Positions 17,698 to 27,601 of a stretch of DNA of 64,000 nucleotides are shown one piece after another. The position numbers and the translations under genes were made by a program. How positions within the stretch are numbered: the stretch's first letter is position 1; every line of letters starts with the position of its first letter. A model generated the notes under the pieces. It ran no database searches. It saw only the letters and a list, made by a program, of their open reading frames with translations, and was not told where the DNA came from. The stretch is from Rugamonas apoptosis (GTDB taxonomy: Bacteria > Pseudomonadota > Gammaproteobacteria > Burkholderiales > Burkholderiaceae_D), in the NCBI RefSeq assembly GCF_014042355.1, contig NZ_JACEZU010000001.1, positions 310,001 through 374,000 on the forward strand. The letters are read 5' to 3'.

Positions 17698-19836
17698 TCA
17701 GTCGCGCTGGCGGGCCAGCCCTTCGATGCGGGCGCGGGCGCCATCGTTGCCGCCGGCCGAGGCGTGGTTGGTGGACACGGGCGCCAGCGCCTGCACGGCC
17801 GGCGCATCCTGCACGAACGGCGCGATCCCCAGCGCCGCGTCGATCTCGCGCGGGTAGAGCAGGTAGCCACGCGTGATGACGGCGGCCACCTTGCGCACGT
17901 CGGCGATATCCTTGGTCGGGTCGCCGTCCACCAGCACCAGGTCGGCCAGCTTGCCCGGCGCGATGCTGCCCCGCTCATGGCTGGTGCGGGTGTAGCGGGC
18001 GCCGTTGCGGGTGGCCACTTGCAGCGCCTGGGCCGGCGTGAGGCCGGCCTTGACCAGCAATTGCAGTTCGGACTGCAGCGTGAAGCCGGCCAGGTCGTCC
18101 GTGCCGGCCACGATGGGCACGCCGGCGCGGTACAGGATGCCGACGAACTGCACCATCTTGGCGTACGACTTCGCGTAGCGCTGGTAGGTGGCGTCGTCCG
18201 CGATCTTCATGGTACCGACCGAGAAACCGCGCCTGACGTCCGGCGGCATGTGGTCCGCGATGGGGCCGAACGGTTCGCTCATGTCGCCGTCGCGCTGCTT
18301 GAAGAAGGCGAAGGCTGACAGGGTTGGATCGATGGAGATCTGTTTTTTGGCCAGTTCGGCCACGTAATCCCTGACCGGTTTGGAATTGAAGTCCAGGCCC
18401 GCCACTTTTTCCGCCGGCAGCGTAAAGCGCTCCAGAGTGCGCGTTTCCGTCGTCGGCGTGACGAGGAAGTTCAGCAGCACCTGGTTGATGTGCTGGATTT
18501 CGTCATAGCCCGCATCCAGCGCCTGCTGGGCGCGCAGCCCGGCTGGAATGTGGCCCGACACGCGCATGCCGCGGCTGTGGGCATAGGCCACCGTCTCCTT
18601 CAAAATCGCTTTCGGGAAGGAGTTGTAGATCTTGAGCTGCGGGTAGCCATGTTCGGCATACCAGTCGATCGCGTTCTTCGCCTGCGCCAGATCCTTGATG
18701 ACGAAGCCGCCGTTGGCCGAATACGGGCTTTCGCCTTCCAGGAAGCCGGCCGGCACCACTTGCGGCGCCAGCAGCTTGCCGGCGTTGGTTTCGTCCAGCA
18801 TCTGCTGCAACTGGGCGTTGTCGTTGCCCATGTCGCGCACGCTGGTCACGCCGGCCGCCAGGTTCAGCGCGCCGGACCAGCGGTCCACGTGGCCGTGCAT
18901 GTCGAACAAGCCGGGCAGCATGACGCGGCCGGCCGCGTCGATCTGGTTGACGGCGCCGCGCACGGGCGCGCCCGCCGGCAGCACGGCCGTGATGCGGCCG
19001 CGCAGCACGTACACGTCGGACGGCGCGCCCACGGTGGCTTTTTCGCTGTCGAACACGCGCGCGTTGCGCACCACGGTCAGGCCATTGAGCGGGTGCTGCA
19101 ACTGGGCCGCCGCGTCGGTGAGCATCTTGCTTTCGGCCGCCTTCTGGCGCGCCGCCAGCGCTTCGCCGTTGTGCTGCCAGCCCTGCTCCAGCATGGTGGC
19201 GAAACCGGGAATGACGACGCCGAACAAACGCGGCTTGGCGCCCGTGGTGGCCCAGTAGAACGACGGCGACAGGCCGATGCCCGTTTGCGCCAGCAACTGC
19301 ACGGTCTGGGTTTGCGGGTGGGCCGGGTCGTCGCCCGTCACTGTCACCGTGTCGAGCACGCGCTGGCTCAGGGTACCGGATGGCAGCAGCGGCAGCTTGC
19401 CGTCGGCCGTGGCGGCCAGTGCGGCGATATTGGCCGACACCACTTCAAAGGAGCTGTTCAGCGGCAGGTAGGCGGCCGGGCCGCTGACGGTCTTGCCTCC
19501 CTGCTCGGAGGTGGACTTCCATTCGGCCTGGTCGCCCTTGCGTACGTAGTGTTCATTGACGGCGTTGCCGAAGGTGGAGCTGCCCTTGACCGTGTATTCC
19601 GTCATGGTGCCGTCCGCGCCCAGGCGGAATTGCTCGTCCAGTTCCGGACCTCGGCCGTTGTTCTTATAGCTGAAGCGCACCGTGGCCAGGCCATCGTCCT
19701 CGTGCCGCACCACTTGCTGGCCGATCTGCTTGCCGCTATCGGCCACGATCAGGTATTGGGTGGTGCTGGCGGCATGGGCGGACGCGCCGAACGCGGCGGC
19801 CAGGGCCAGGACCAACAGGGAAAGGCGGTTCAGCAT
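17698..19836 (-). CDS. Secreted amidohydrolase-family metal-dependent hydrolase
   Basis: A signal peptide (NRLSLLVLALAAAFGASAHA) is followed by about 250 residues without a recognised domain, then an amidohydrolase barrel. Metal-site residues are visible in DMHGHVDRW (H-x-H) and in the late barrel strand IVAGTDDLAG. The segment LADLVLVDGDPTKDI is the usual C-terminal closing beta-sandwich. The start at 19836 has GGAG nine bases upstream and gives a normal signal peptide. An ATG 33 bases further out adds a non-hydrophobic extension. Substrate unknown. Peptide, imidazolone-like or lactone hydrolysis are all possible. Confidence 0.85.
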   Translation of the reverse strand: MLNRLSLLVLALAAAFGASAHAASTTQYLIVADSGKQIGQQVVRHEDDGLATVRFSYKNNGRGPELDEQFRLGADGTMTEYTVKGSSTFGNAVNEHYVRKGDQAEWKSTSEQGGKTVSGPAAYLPLNSSFEVVSANIAALAATADGKLPLLPSGTLSQRVLDTVTVTGDDPAHPQTQTVQLLAQTGIGLSPSFYWATTGAKPRLFGVVIPGFATMLEQGWQHNGEALAARQKAAESKMLTDAAAQLQHPLNGLTVVRNARVFDSEKATVGAPSDVYVLRGRITAVLPAGAPVRGAVNQIDAAGRVMLPGLFDMHGHVDRWSGALNLAAGVTSVRDMGNDNAQLQQMLDETNAGKLLAPQVVPAGFLEGESPYSANGGFVIKDLAQAKNAIDWYAEHGYPQLKIYNSFPKAILKETVAYAHSRGMRVSGHIPAGLRAQQALDAGYDEIQHINQVLLNFLVTPTTETRTLERFTLPAEKVAGLDFNSKPVRDYVAELAKKQISIDPTLSAFAFFKQRDGDMSEPFGPIADHMPPDVRRGFSVGTMKIADDATYQRYAKSYAKMVQFVGILYRAGVPIVAGTDDLAGFTLQSELQLLVKAGLTPAQALQVATRNGARYTRTSHERGSIAPGKLADLVLVDGDPTKDIADVRKVAAVITRGYLLYPREIDAALGIAPFVQDAPAVQALAPVSTNHASAGGNDGARARIEGLARQRD

Positions 19837-19899
19837 CTGGGGGCTCCGTTTTTTGGGGAAGGGATGCAACGTCGTCTTGCATCGAATTTTTTTGCCGCG

Positions 19900-20664
19900 C
19901 TATGGGGCCGGCCGGTGGTGGCCGGCGCACACGGGACAGTCACCGTTGCGGGCCACGGCGATGCTGGTCCACTCCATGTGCAGGCCGTCGAGCAGCAGCA
20001 AACGGCCGGCCAGCGACTGGCCGATGCCCATGATCAGCTTGAGCGCTTCGGCCGCCTGCATGGCGCCCACCACGCCCACCAGCGGCGCGAATACGCCCAT
20101 GGTGGAACAGGCCACGTCCTCGAATTTCTGGTCTTGCGGGAACAGGCAGGAGTAGCAGGGCTGGTCGCCGCCGCGCGGGTCGAACACGCTGACCTGGCCA
20201 TCGAAGCGGATCACGGCGCCCGACACCAGCGGCTTGTTGTGGGCCACGCAGGCGCGGTTGACGGCGTGACGGGTGGCGAAGTTGTCGGTGCAATCGAGCA
20301 CCACGTCGGCCGCCGCCACCAGTTCGGCCAGGCGAGCGTCGTCGACCCGCTCGACCAGGGCGTCGATGGCGATTTCGGGATTGATCTGTTCCAGCGTCAG
20401 GCGCGCCGAGGCGGCCTTGGGCTGGCCCACGCGCGCCGTCGTGTGGGCGATCTGGCGCTGCAGGTTGGTCAGGTCCACCGTGTCGTTGTCGACCAGAGTC
20501 AGCTGGCCCACGCCGGCCGAGGCCAAATACATGGCGGCCGGCGAACCGAGGCCGCCGGCGCCGATCACCAGCGCATGCGCCTGCAACAGGGCGGTCTGGC
20601 CTTCAATGCCGATTTCGTCGAGGAGGATGTGGCGCGAATAGCGCAGCAGTTGCGAGTCGTTCAT
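19900..20664 (-). CDS. moeB: MoeB/ThiF/HesA-family adenylyltransferase
   Basis: An E1-like enzyme that adenylates the C-terminal Gly-Gly of a sulfur carrier protein (MoaD or ThiS). The nucleotide-binding loop is GAGGLGSP near residue 36, the catalytic Asp is in LDCTDNFATR, and zinc ligands are C-Y-S-C in the middle and C-P-V-C at the end. At 254 residues it has no rhodanese domain, so it fits MoeB or ThiF. Sequence alone does not separate molybdopterin from thiamine roles. It is followed on the same strand by the amidohydrolase gene. Confidence 0.85.
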   Translation of the reverse strand: MNDSQLLRYSRHILLDEIGIEGQTALLQAHALVIGAGGLGSPAAMYLASAGVGQLTLVDNDTVDLTNLQRQIAHTTARVGQPKAASARLTLEQINPEIAIDALVERVDDARLAELVAAADVVLDCTDNFATRHAVNRACVAHNKPLVSGAVIRFDGQVSVFDPRGGDQPCYSCLFPQDQKFEDVACSTMGVFAPLVGVVGAMQAAEALKLIMGIGQSLAGRLLLLDGLHMEWTSIAVARNGDCPVCAGHHRPAP

Positions 20665-20702
20665 CGGTCGGTTGACTGGACCGGCACTGGCGCGCCGGCC
20701 GC

Positions 20703-22250
20703 TTATTTTTTGATCGGAGCGTGCTTGGTGTCGGGTTTGGGGGCGGCCTTGGCGTCCGTCTTGGCGGCCGGGACGGCGTCCGGCTTGGCGTCGGATGTGG
20801 TTTCAGGCTTGGCTTCCGCTTTCGCGTCGGCCACGGCCGCGCCGTCCGCCTTGGCCAGCTTGACGGGCAGGCCCTTGAAGTGATTCAGCGCCTGCGCCAG
20901 CTGGAAGTCGTCCTTGGAGCCATATTCGAACGGCTTCTGCTTGCGGGCCGCGGCCAGCAGGCGCTGTTCCTCTTCCAGCTCGTCGCGCTTGTCGGCGCGG
21001 GCCACCACGCCGGGCGTGCCATCCTGGCCGTCATCGCCGCCCAGGTGCTTCTGCAGGTCGGCCTCGCGCACGCGCAAGCCGTTCAAGCCATCGCCGTCGG
21101 CCGTTTCGTCCACCAGCAGGTCGGGCACGATGCCCTTGGCCTGGATCGAACGGTTATGCGGCGTGTAGTAGCGTGCCGTGGTCAGCTTGACGGCGGTGTC
21201 GGCCGTCAGCTGGCGCAGCGTCTGCACCGAGCCCTTGCCGAAGGTTTGCGTCCCCATGATGATGGCGCGCTTGTAGTCCTGCAGCGCGCCGGCCACGATT
21301 TCCGAGGCCGAAGCGGAGCCGCCATTGACCAGCACCACCAGCGGCACGTCCTTGAGCGCGGCGGGCAGCTTGGCCAGCGGGTCGCCGCCATTGCGGCCGG
21401 CGTAGAACTCGCGGCGGCCGTAGAAAGTCTGTTTCGATTCAAGCAGTTGGCCGTTGGTGGAGACGATCACCGCATCCTTGGGCAGGAAGGCGGCCGAGAC
21501 GCCGATCGCGCCCGGCACCACGCCGCCCGGATCGTTGCGCAGGTCCAGCACCATGCCCTTGATGTGCGGGTCCTGGGCGTACAGGGCGCCGATCTTGCGG
21601 GCCATGTCTTCCACGGTCGGTTCCTGGAACTGCGAGATGCGCACCCAGGCGTAACCGGGTTCGATCAACTTGGCCTTGACGCTCTGGACCCGGATCTCCT
21701 CACGCACGATGGTCAGCGTGAGCGGCTTGTCCAGCTCCTTGCGGGTGATGTTGAGCAGCACCTTGGAATGGGGCTCGCCGCGCATCCTCTTGACGGCTTC
21801 CTCCAGCGTGAGGCCCTTGATCGGGTTGCCGTCGATGCGGGTGATCAAATCGCCGGCCTTGATGCCGGCCTTGAACGCGGGCGTATCCTCGATCGGCGAC
21901 ACCACCTTGATGTAGCCATCCTCCATGCCCACTTCGATGCCGATGCCGACGAACTTGCCGGCCACCGTCTCGCGCATTTCCTTGAAGGCCTTCTTGTCCA
22001 GGTAGACGGAATGGGGGTCAAGCGAAGACACCATGCCGGAAATGGCTTCCGTCAGCAGCTTCTTGTCATCCACGTTTTCCACGTAGTCGGACTTGATCAG
22101 GCTGAACACGTCCGACAACTGGCGCAGTTCTTCCAGCGGCAGGGGCGACACGCCGGCCTTTTGGGCGATAGCGGAAAACTGCAGGGAAGCGGCGATGCCG
22201 GCCACCATGCCCAGGCCGATCAGGCCGAAACTCTTGACTTTGTTGCCCAT
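20703..22250 (-). CDS. S41-family C-terminal processing peptidase (CtpA/CtpB type)
   Basis: A signal anchor is followed by a PDZ domain (about residues 95-175) and the S41 protease core. The catalytic serine is in the segment GSASASE (residues 311-317) and the catalytic lysine is Lys339 in TFGKGS. The last 60 residues are a Lys/Ala/Asp/Pro-rich low-complexity tail not needed for the fold. It cleaves periplasmic proteins near the C-terminus and often acts on cell-wall hydrolases. It lies next to an EnvC-like gene, its probable functional neighbour. Confidence 0.93.
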   Translation of the reverse strand: MGNKVKSFGLIGLGMVAGIAASLQFSAIAQKAGVSPLPLEELRQLSDVFSLIKSDYVENVDDKKLLTEAISGMVSSLDPHSVYLDKKAFKEMRETVAGKFVGIGIEVGMEDGYIKVVSPIEDTPAFKAGIKAGDLITRIDGNPIKGLTLEEAVKRMRGEPHSKVLLNITRKELDKPLTLTIVREEIRVQSVKAKLIEPGYAWVRISQFQEPTVEDMARKIGALYAQDPHIKGMVLDLRNDPGGVVPGAIGVSAAFLPKDAVIVSTNGQLLESKQTFYGRREFYAGRNGGDPLAKLPAALKDVPLVVLVNGGSASASEIVAGALQDYKRAIIMGTQTFGKGSVQTLRQLTADTAVKLTTARYYTPHNRSIQAKGIVPDLLVDETADGDGLNGLRVREADLQKHLGGDDGQDGTPGVVARADKRDELEEEQRLLAAARKQKPFEYGSKDDFQLAQALNHFKGLPVKLAKADGAAVADAKAEAKPETTSDAKPDAVPAAKTDAKAAPKPDTKHAPIKK

Positions 22251-22295
22251 GAAACCTCTGCGGCCTTTAACGGCTGACTAAAACGGCTGAAAATG

Positions 22296-23795
22296 CTAGA
22301 ACCTGACCCAGCCAGCCGGATCAAACGGACGGCCCTGGTGGCGAAGCTCGAAGTATAAACCTGATTCCTCGTTACCGCCGCTGTTTCCGGCGCTGGCGAT
22401 GGCGTCGCCGGCCTTGACGGCGTCGCCGGCCCGTTTCAGCAGCGACTGGTTATTGCCATAGATGCTCATGTACTGGCCGCCATGGTCGACGATGATGAGG
22501 TTGCCGAAGCCGCGCAGCCATTCCGCGAACACCACCCGGCCGCCGGCGATGGCGTGGATGTCCGCCCCTTCCGTGGCACGGATGAACACGCCCTTCCAGC
22601 TGGGGCCGTCGCCGCGCTTGGCGCCGAACTTGGCGGCCAGCTTGCCGGCCACGGGGGGGCGCAACTGGCCTTTCATGGCTTCGAACGCGCCGGCCGGGGC
22701 GGCCGGGGCCAGTGCGATGTCAGCCGGCTTGGCGGCTGGTTCGGGCTTCGGCTCCGGCTTGGGCTGCTGGGCCACCTTGGGTTCGTCCGCATCGATCGGT
22801 TCCAGCTTGACGGGCGGCTTGACTGGCGCTGGCTGCACCTTGCCGGCGCCGCTCTTGCCAGCCTTGGCCAGGCGTTCGCGTTCGGCACGGGCCTCGGCCT
22901 CGGCCGCGCGCGCCTTGGCCAGCGCCTGGGCTTTCGCTTCCGCGTCGGCCTTGGCCTTGGCGGCGCGGGCGGCGGCCAGTTCCTGCTGGCGGCGCTGCTC
23001 GGCAGCGGCGGCCTCGGCCTGTTCCTTGATCAGGCGCGACAGTTTGTCGACCAGGCCGGCCATGCGTTGCTCGTCCCGTTCCACATTGCCCACTTCCTTG
23101 CGCTGGGCCACCAGCCGCTTGGACAGCGTGGCCAGCAAGGCCGCGCGGCGGCCTTTTTCCTGTTCCAGCAAGGCTTTTTGCTGTAATTCTTCTTCCGCGA
23201 TCTCGGCCAGCTCGTCCTTGGCGTTCTGCGCCTCGGCCTGGTTGGCTTCCACCGCCTTCAAATTGGCCCGCAACGCGTCCAGCAGACGGGCTTGTGCCTG
23301 CGATACATAAGCCAGCATCTGCAGGTCGCGGTTGATGCGGTTGGGGTTATCACCTGACAACAATAACTTGATGCGATCCTCATTGCCCGCCACGTACTGC
23401 TGGCGCAGCAGCCGGGACAGCTGCTGTTTCTGCTGCTCGACCGTCACCACCAGCCGGTCGTGTTCGACCGACAGGCGGGCCAGCCTGTCGTTGGTGGCGG
23501 CCTGCTCGGCCGTCAGGTCGCGCAGCGAGCGGTTGGCGTCGGAAATAGCTTGCTCGGACTCGGCCAGGGTGTCGGCCGCGTCATCCTTGGCCGATTCCGT
23601 CTTGCTGATGTCGCGCTTGAGGGCGGTGAGCTTTTGCTGCAAACCGGCGCGCTCGGCCTCGGCCGCCGCTTTCTGTCTGGCGCGTTCCGTGGTCCGGGCG
23701 TGCGCCGTGCCGCCGGCCAGGGCCATGGTCAGCAAAGCGCACAACAGGACAGCTACGCCGCGGCCACGGCCGCGGGGGAAATGAGGCAGCGGCAA
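22296..23795 (-). CDS. envC: EnvC-like murein hydrolase activator (M23/LytM domain)
   Basis: A signal peptide (GVAVLLCALLTMALAGGTAHA) is followed by long coiled coils (residues about 35-260, rich in Ala, Glu, Gln, Arg, Lys), a Lys/Pro linker and a C-terminal LytM/M23 domain containing IIVDHGGQYMSIYGN. EnvC proteins activate amidases during septum splitting. No ATG gives a signal peptide. A TTG at 23795, two bases after the gpmA stop and eight bases after GGAAGG, does, and is taken as start. Coupling with gpmA is likely. Confidence 0.85.
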   Translation of the reverse strand: MPLPHFPRGRGRGVAVLLCALLTMALAGGTAHARTTERARQKAAAEAERAGLQQKLTALKRDISKTESAKDDAADTLAESEQAISDANRSLRDLTAEQAATNDRLARLSVEHDRLVVTVEQQKQQLSRLLRQQYVAGNEDRIKLLLSGDNPNRINRDLQMLAYVSQAQARLLDALRANLKAVEANQAEAQNAKDELAEIAEEELQQKALLEQEKGRRAALLATLSKRLVAQRKEVGNVERDEQRMAGLVDKLSRLIKEQAEAAAAEQRRQQELAAARAAKAKADAEAKAQALAKARAAEAEARAERERLAKAGKSGAGKVQPAPVKPPVKLEPIDADEPKVAQQPKPEPKPEPAAKPADIALAPAAPAGAFEAMKGQLRPPVAGKLAAKFGAKRGDGPSWKGVFIRATEGADIHAIAGGRVVFAEWLRGFGNLIIVDHGGQYMSIYGNNQSLLKRAGDAVKAGDAIASAGNSGGNEESGLYFELRHQGRPFDPAGWVRF

Positions 23796-23796
23796 A

Positions 23797-24543
23797 TTAC
23801 TTGGCCTTCCCTTGGTTGGCCACGGCCGCTTGCGCCGCCGCGATGGCGGCCGCGTCGCCCAGATAGTAGTGGCGGATCGGCTTGAGGTCGGCGTCCAGCT
23901 CGTACACCAGGGGCTGGCCGTTGGGGATGTTAAGGCCGACGATGTCCTCATCGCTGATGCCGTCGAGCATCTTGATCAGGGCGCGCAGGCTGTTGCCGTG
24001 GGCCGAGATCAGGATTTGCTTGCCGGCGCGGATGGCGGGAGCGATTTCCTCGTCCCAGGCCGGCATCACGCGGGCCACGGTGTCCTTCAGGCATTCGGTC
24101 AGCGGGATGGACGACTTGGGCAGGCCGGCGTAGCGCGGGTCGTTGAACGAGGTGCGGTCATCGTTCTCGGCCAGCGGTGGCGGCGGGGTGTCGTAGCTGC
24201 GGCGCCACACCAGCACCTGGTCGTCGCCGTACTTGGCGGCCGTTTCCGCCTTGTCCAGGCCCTGCAAGGCGCCGTAGTGACGCTCGTTGAGGCGCCAGTC
24301 ATGCTTGATTGGCAAGTACATCATATCCATCGCGTCCAGCGTCAGCCACAGGGTGCGGATGGCGCGCTTGAGCACCGAGGTGTAGGCCAGGTCGAAGGTG
24401 AAACCGGCTTCCTTCAGGACGGCGCCGGCGGCCGTCGCTTCGGCGACGCCTTTTTCCGTCAGGTCGACATCGGTCCAGCCGGTGAAGCGGTTCGACAGGT
24501 TCCAGGTGGACTCGCCATGGCGCATGAATACGATTTTGTACAT
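23797..24543 (-). CDS. gpmA: 2,3-bisphosphoglycerate-dependent phosphoglycerate mutase
   Basis: Glycolytic and gluconeogenic enzyme interconverting 3- and 2-phosphoglycerate. The phosphohistidine motif MRHGESTWN is at residues 8-16, and the [11 protein letters not shown] and [10 protein letters not shown] motifs carry the other active-site residues. The length of 248 residues is standard. It is the first gene of the leftward gpmA-envC-ctpA-moeB group and is divergent from the rhodanese gene. Confidence 0.97.
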   Translation of the reverse strand: MYKIVFMRHGESTWNLSNRFTGWTDVDLTEKGVAEATAAGAVLKEAGFTFDLAYTSVLKRAIRTLWLTLDAMDMMYLPIKHDWRLNERHYGALQGLDKAETAAKYGDDQVLVWRRSYDTPPPPLAENDDRTSFNDPRYAGLPKSSIPLTECLKDTVARVMPAWDEEIAPAIRAGKQILISAHGNSLRALIKMLDGISDEDIVGLNIPNGQPLVYELDADLKPIRHYYLGDAAAIAAAQAAVANQGKAK

Positions 24544-24612
24544 AGGACTATCTCAAAAAGGAGTGAACGGACAGAAAAACGTGGCTAACAGAACTCTTCC
24601 AGCCTTCTATTT

Positions 24613-24618
24613 TATAAT
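24613..24618 (+). promoter_or_regulatory. -10 element of the rhodanese-grxC unit
   Basis: A perfect TATAAT lies 31 bases before the GTG start of the rhodanese gene. No good -35 is visible at the right distance. Confidence 0.4.
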
Positions 24619-24648
24619 GCGCGCATCAACTTCAACCATTGGACCACC

Positions 24649-25050
24649 GTGAAATTCTTCATTGATAACATTTTCATCATCGCCATCGTGCTTGTTTCGG
24701 GCGGCGCCCTGCTGTGGCCGGTCCTGACGCAACGGGGCAAACGCGCCTCGGCGCTGGAAGTGACCCGGTTGATTAATCGCGGTAAAGCCACCATTGTGGA
24801 TGTACGCGACGCCACCGAGTTCGCCACCGGACACTTGCCTAACGCCAAGAACATTCCGCTGGCCGAGCTGGCCAAGCGGGTCGGCGAACTCGATGGCGCC
24901 AAGAGCAAGAGCGTGATCGTGGTGTGCCAGAGCGGCGCGCGCGCCGCCTCGGCCGCCGGCCTGCTGCAAAAAGCCGGTTTCGCCGACGTCGTCAATCTGG
25001 ATGGTGGTGTTGCTGCGTGGAAAACCGCCGGCCTGCCGTTGTCGAAATAA
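24649..25050 (+). CDS. Membrane-anchored single-domain rhodanese
   Basis: An N-terminal membrane helix (residues 5-24, IFIIAIVLVSGGALLWPVL) is followed by one rhodanese domain with the active-site loop VVCQSGARA holding the catalytic cysteine. The gene starts with GTG. Such proteins act in sulfur or persulfide transfer at the membrane. It is followed at once by grxC, and this pair before secB is usual in Burkholderiales. Confidence 0.9.
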   Translation: MKFFIDNIFIIAIVLVSGGALLWPVLTQRGKRASALEVTRLINRGKATIVDVRDATEFATGHLPNAKNIPLAELAKRVGELDGAKSKSVIVVCQSGARAASAAGLLQKAGFADVVNLDGGVAAWKTAGLPLSK

Positions 25051-25064
25051 AGGAAGGATGCCGC

Positions 25065-25325
25065 ATGACTGCCCCTGTCACCCTGTATAGCACCGCCGTT
25101 TGCCCTTACTGCGTGCGCGCCGAGCGCCTGCTGGAAGCGAAAGGCGTGACCGCCATCAACAAGATCCGTGTCGACCTGGACCCTGAACAACGGGTGCTGA
25201 TGATGGAACGCACCGGCCGCCGCACCGTGCCCCAGATTTACGTCGGCGAGACCCACGTCGGTGGCTTCGACGACCTGTACGCGCTCGACCAGGCCGGCGG
25301 CCTGGACCCCTTGTTAAAAGGTTAA
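25065..25325 (+). CDS. grxC: Glutaredoxin 3
   Basis: An 86-residue glutaredoxin with the active-site CPYC at residues 13-16, the cis-Pro segment RTVPQIYVGE and the GG-D motif GGFDDLYALD. It reduces disulfides and glutathionylated proteins. The start at 25065 follows the ribosome-binding AGGAAGG. The longer frame upstream only overlaps the rhodanese gene. Confidence 0.95.
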   Translation: MTAPVTLYSTAVCPYCVRAERLLEAKGVTAINKIRVDLDPEQRVLMMERTGRRTVPQIYVGETHVGGFDDLYALDQAGGLDPLLKG

Positions 25326-25440
25326 AGCACCCCAAATACAACGCGCGGGCGGAAATCGTCGGAATTCGAATTGGTTTTGATACAATTGCCCTCGCGTTTG
25401 ATTTGAGCCTTCCAGAAGACCTCGCAAACTAACTGATACG

Positions 25441-25457
25441 GGGCGGCCCGGCCGCCC
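25441..25457 (+). promoter_or_regulatory. GC-rich hairpin in the secB leader
   Basis: GGGCGGC and GCCGCCC flank a 3-base loop, 26 bases before the secB start. There is no T tract. It may end grxC transcripts or structure the secB leader. Confidence 0.3.
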
Positions 25458-25482
25458 GATTCCACTATAACGAAAGCGTTCC

Positions 25483-25959
25483 ATGTCTGAAGAAAACCTG
25501 CAACCCGTATTCCAAATCCAACGCGTCTACCTGAAAGACATGTCGCTGGAACAACCGAATTCCCCAGCCATCTTCCTGGAGCAGGAAGCGCCAGCCATCG
25601 AAGTGGCACTGGACGTGGGCGCCGAGCCCCTGGCCGACGGCATCTTCGAGTCGACCGTGACCATCACCGTGACCGCCAAGATCAAGGATAAAGTGGCATT
25701 CCTGGTCGAAGGCAAGCAAGGCGGCATCTTCGAGGCACGCAACATTCCGGCCGAACAACTGGACCCACTGCTGGGTATCGGCTGCCCGAACATCGTCTAC
25801 CCTTACCTGCGCGCCAACATCGCCGACATGATCACCCGTGCCGGCTTCCCGCCCGTGCACCTGGCTGAGATCAACTTCGAAGTGTTCTACCAGCAGCGCA
25901 TGGCAGCGATGGCCGAAGCGGCCGCCAAGGCCAACGGCGACGCTACCCCAGCGCACTAA
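25483..25959 (+). CDS. secB: Protein-export chaperone SecB
   Basis: Cytoplasmic tetrameric chaperone that keeps precursors unfolded and hands them to SecA. The 158-residue protein carries the typical [14 protein letters not shown] segment near the start and the [15 protein letters not shown] and [12 protein letters not shown] segments. It lies between grxC and the SH3 protein gene ahead of gpsA, a conserved order. Confidence 0.97.
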   Translation: MSEENLQPVFQIQRVYLKDMSLEQPNSPAIFLEQEAPAIEVALDVGAEPLADGIFESTVTITVTAKIKDKVAFLVEGKQGGIFEARNIPAEQLDPLLGIGCPNIVYPYLRANIADMITRAGFPPVHLAEINFEVFYQQRMAAMAEAAAKANGDATPAH

Positions 25960-25981
25960 GCAGCACAGCTAGCACGACACT

Positions 25982-26017
25982 AGACCGGCGGCCCGCGTCC
26001 CACGCGCCCGCCGGTCT
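25982..26017 (+). terminator. Hairpin after secB
   Basis: A perfect 10-bp stem (AGACCGGCGG with its complement) and 16-base loop lie 22 bases after the secB stop. No T tract follows, so terminator strength is uncertain. Confidence 0.45.
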
Positions 26018-26036
26018 GTTACCTTTAAGGCAAGCA

Positions 26037-26480
26037 ATGACTTTACCCCGTTGGATCGCAGGCGCCCTGCTGATGCTGGCCGCGGCCAGTAGCCAGGCGT
26101 TCGACTTCAAGACGGTGGGCGCGGCCCCGGCCATCCTGTACGATGCCCCCTCCACCAAGGGCGGCAAGCTGTTCATCGTGCCACGCGGCACGCCGCTGGA
26201 AGTGGTACTGACCTATGGCGACTGGGTCAAGGTGCGCGACCTGAGCGGCGAACTGGCGTGGACGGAAGCGAAAGGCCTGAGCGCCAAGCGCAACGTGATC
26301 GTACGCAGCGCCAACGTCAAGATCCGCGCCACGGCCGACGACAATGGCACCCCCGTGTTCACCGCCGACAAGGGCGTGCTGCTGGAACTGGTCGAACCGG
26401 CCGCCAGCGGCTGGGCCAAGGTGCGTCACCGCGACGGCCTGACCGGCTTTATCAAGAATACCGACATCTGGGGCCTGTGA
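26037..26480 (+). CDS. Exported SH3-like domain protein
   Basis: A signal peptide ([19 protein letters not shown]) precedes two bacterial SH3-like repeats (about residues 22-80 and 88-147) with the usual G-D-W-V-K-V and G-W-A-K-V-R-H motifs. Such periplasmic SH3 proteins may bind peptidoglycan or proteins. No catalytic residues are seen. It is located between secB and gpsA. Confidence 0.85.
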   Translation: MTLPRWIAGALLMLAAASSQAFDFKTVGAAPAILYDAPSTKGGKLFIVPRGTPLEVVLTYGDWVKVRDLSGELAWTEAKGLSAKRNVIVRSANVKIRATADDNGTPVFTADKGVLLELVEPAASGWAKVRHRDGLTGFIKNTDIWGL

Positions 26481-26485
26481 GGCCC

Positions 26486-26507
26486 GGGCGGCATCGTGCC
26501 GCCCTTT
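26486..26507 (+). terminator. Intrinsic terminator-like hairpin after the SH3 gene
   Basis: GGGCGGC and GCCGCCC form a 7-bp stem with a 5-base loop, followed by TTT, between the SH3 gene stop and gpsA. Confidence 0.45.
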
Positions 26508-26526
26508 CAACGCTGCGCGAGGCGCC

Positions 26527-27579
26527 ATGCAAGACCAATCAAGCAATAAAACCGCGATCGTGCGCCACATCACCGTGCTGGGCGCCGGCGCCTGGGGCAC
26601 GGCCGTCGCCATCGCCCTGGCCCAGCGCCATGCCGTGCGCCTGTGGGGGCGCGACACGGCCGCCATGCAAGCCATGGCCGCCGCCGGCGAGAACACCACT
26701 TACCTGCCCGGCTTCCCGTTTCCGGCCGGCCTGACTGTCGAACCCGATTTCGACGCGGCCCTGGCCCATGCGGCCAGCCCGGACGGCCTGCTGATCGCGG
26801 CCTGCCCCGTGGCCGGCTTGCGCCCGCTGCTGGAACAACTGAAAACCCGCCCCATCGCCAACCTGGTATGGCTGTGCAAGGGCTTTGAATACGGCACCGG
26901 CCTGCTGCCGCACCAGATCGTGCGCCAGGTGCTGGGCGCTACGGTGCCGGCCGGCGCCCTGTCCGGCCCTTCGTTCGCGCAGGAAGTGGCGCGCGGCCTG
27001 CCGTGCGCGCTGACCATCGCCTCCGACTCGGCGCCACTGCGCGAGGCGGTGGTATCGGCCGTGCATGGCGGCAATATCCGCGTGTATGTCAGCACCGACC
27101 TGGTGGGGGTGGAGGTGGGCGGCGCCGTCAAGAATATCCTGGCCATCGCCACCGGCGTGGCCGACGGCCTGGGCCTGGGCTTGAACGCGCGCGCGGCCCT
27201 GATCACGCGCGGTCTGGCGGAAATCACGCGGCTCGGCACCCGTCTGGGTGGCCAGGTGGAAACCTTCATGGGCCTGACGGGCATGGGCGATTTGATCCTG
27301 ACCTGCACCGGCGACCTGTCGCGCAACCGGCGCGTGGGCCTGGGGCTGGCGCAGGACAAGCCGCTGGACGTGATCGTGCATGAACTCGGTCATGTGGCCG
27401 AGGGCGTGCCATGCGCCAAGGCCGTGCGCGAACTGGCCGGCACGCTGGGGGTAGACATGCCGATCACCAATGCCGTGGCCGGCGTGCTGTTTGACGGCGT
27501 GCCGCCCAAGGCCATGGTGGCGCGGCTGCTGGCGCGCGACCCGCGCGATGAGAAGATCGCGCCCGCCAACGGCAATTAA
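26527..27579 (+). CDS. gpsA: NAD(P)H-dependent glycerol-3-phosphate dehydrogenase
   Basis: Reduces dihydroxyacetone phosphate to sn-glycerol 3-phosphate for phospholipid synthesis. The Rossmann loop GAGAWGT is at residues 19-25, the KG motif is in LVWLCKGFE, and the catalytic lysine is in [10 protein letters not shown]. The 350 residues include an extra hydrophilic N-terminus (MQDQSSNKT) compared with E. coli, and the start is the first ATG after the preceding hairpin. Confidence 0.96.
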   Translation: MQDQSSNKTAIVRHITVLGAGAWGTAVAIALAQRHAVRLWGRDTAAMQAMAAAGENTTYLPGFPFPAGLTVEPDFDAALAHAASPDGLLIAACPVAGLRPLLEQLKTRPIANLVWLCKGFEYGTGLLPHQIVRQVLGATVPAGALSGPSFAQEVARGLPCALTIASDSAPLREAVVSAVHGGNIRVYVSTDLVGVEVGGAVKNILAIATGVADGLGLGLNARAALITRGLAEITRLGTRLGGQVETFMGLTGMGDLILTCTGDLSRNRRVGLGLAQDKPLDVIVHELGHVAEGVPCAKAVRELAGTLGVDMPITNAVAGVLFDGVPPKAMVARLLARDPRDEKIAPANGN

Positions 27580-27601
27580 AGTGAACTTGCCTTAGAAGCA
27601 A

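Noticed and set aside
18490..20883. Open frame of 797 codons on the plus strand
   Set aside because: It is antisense to the amidohydrolase and moeB genes with no motif support.
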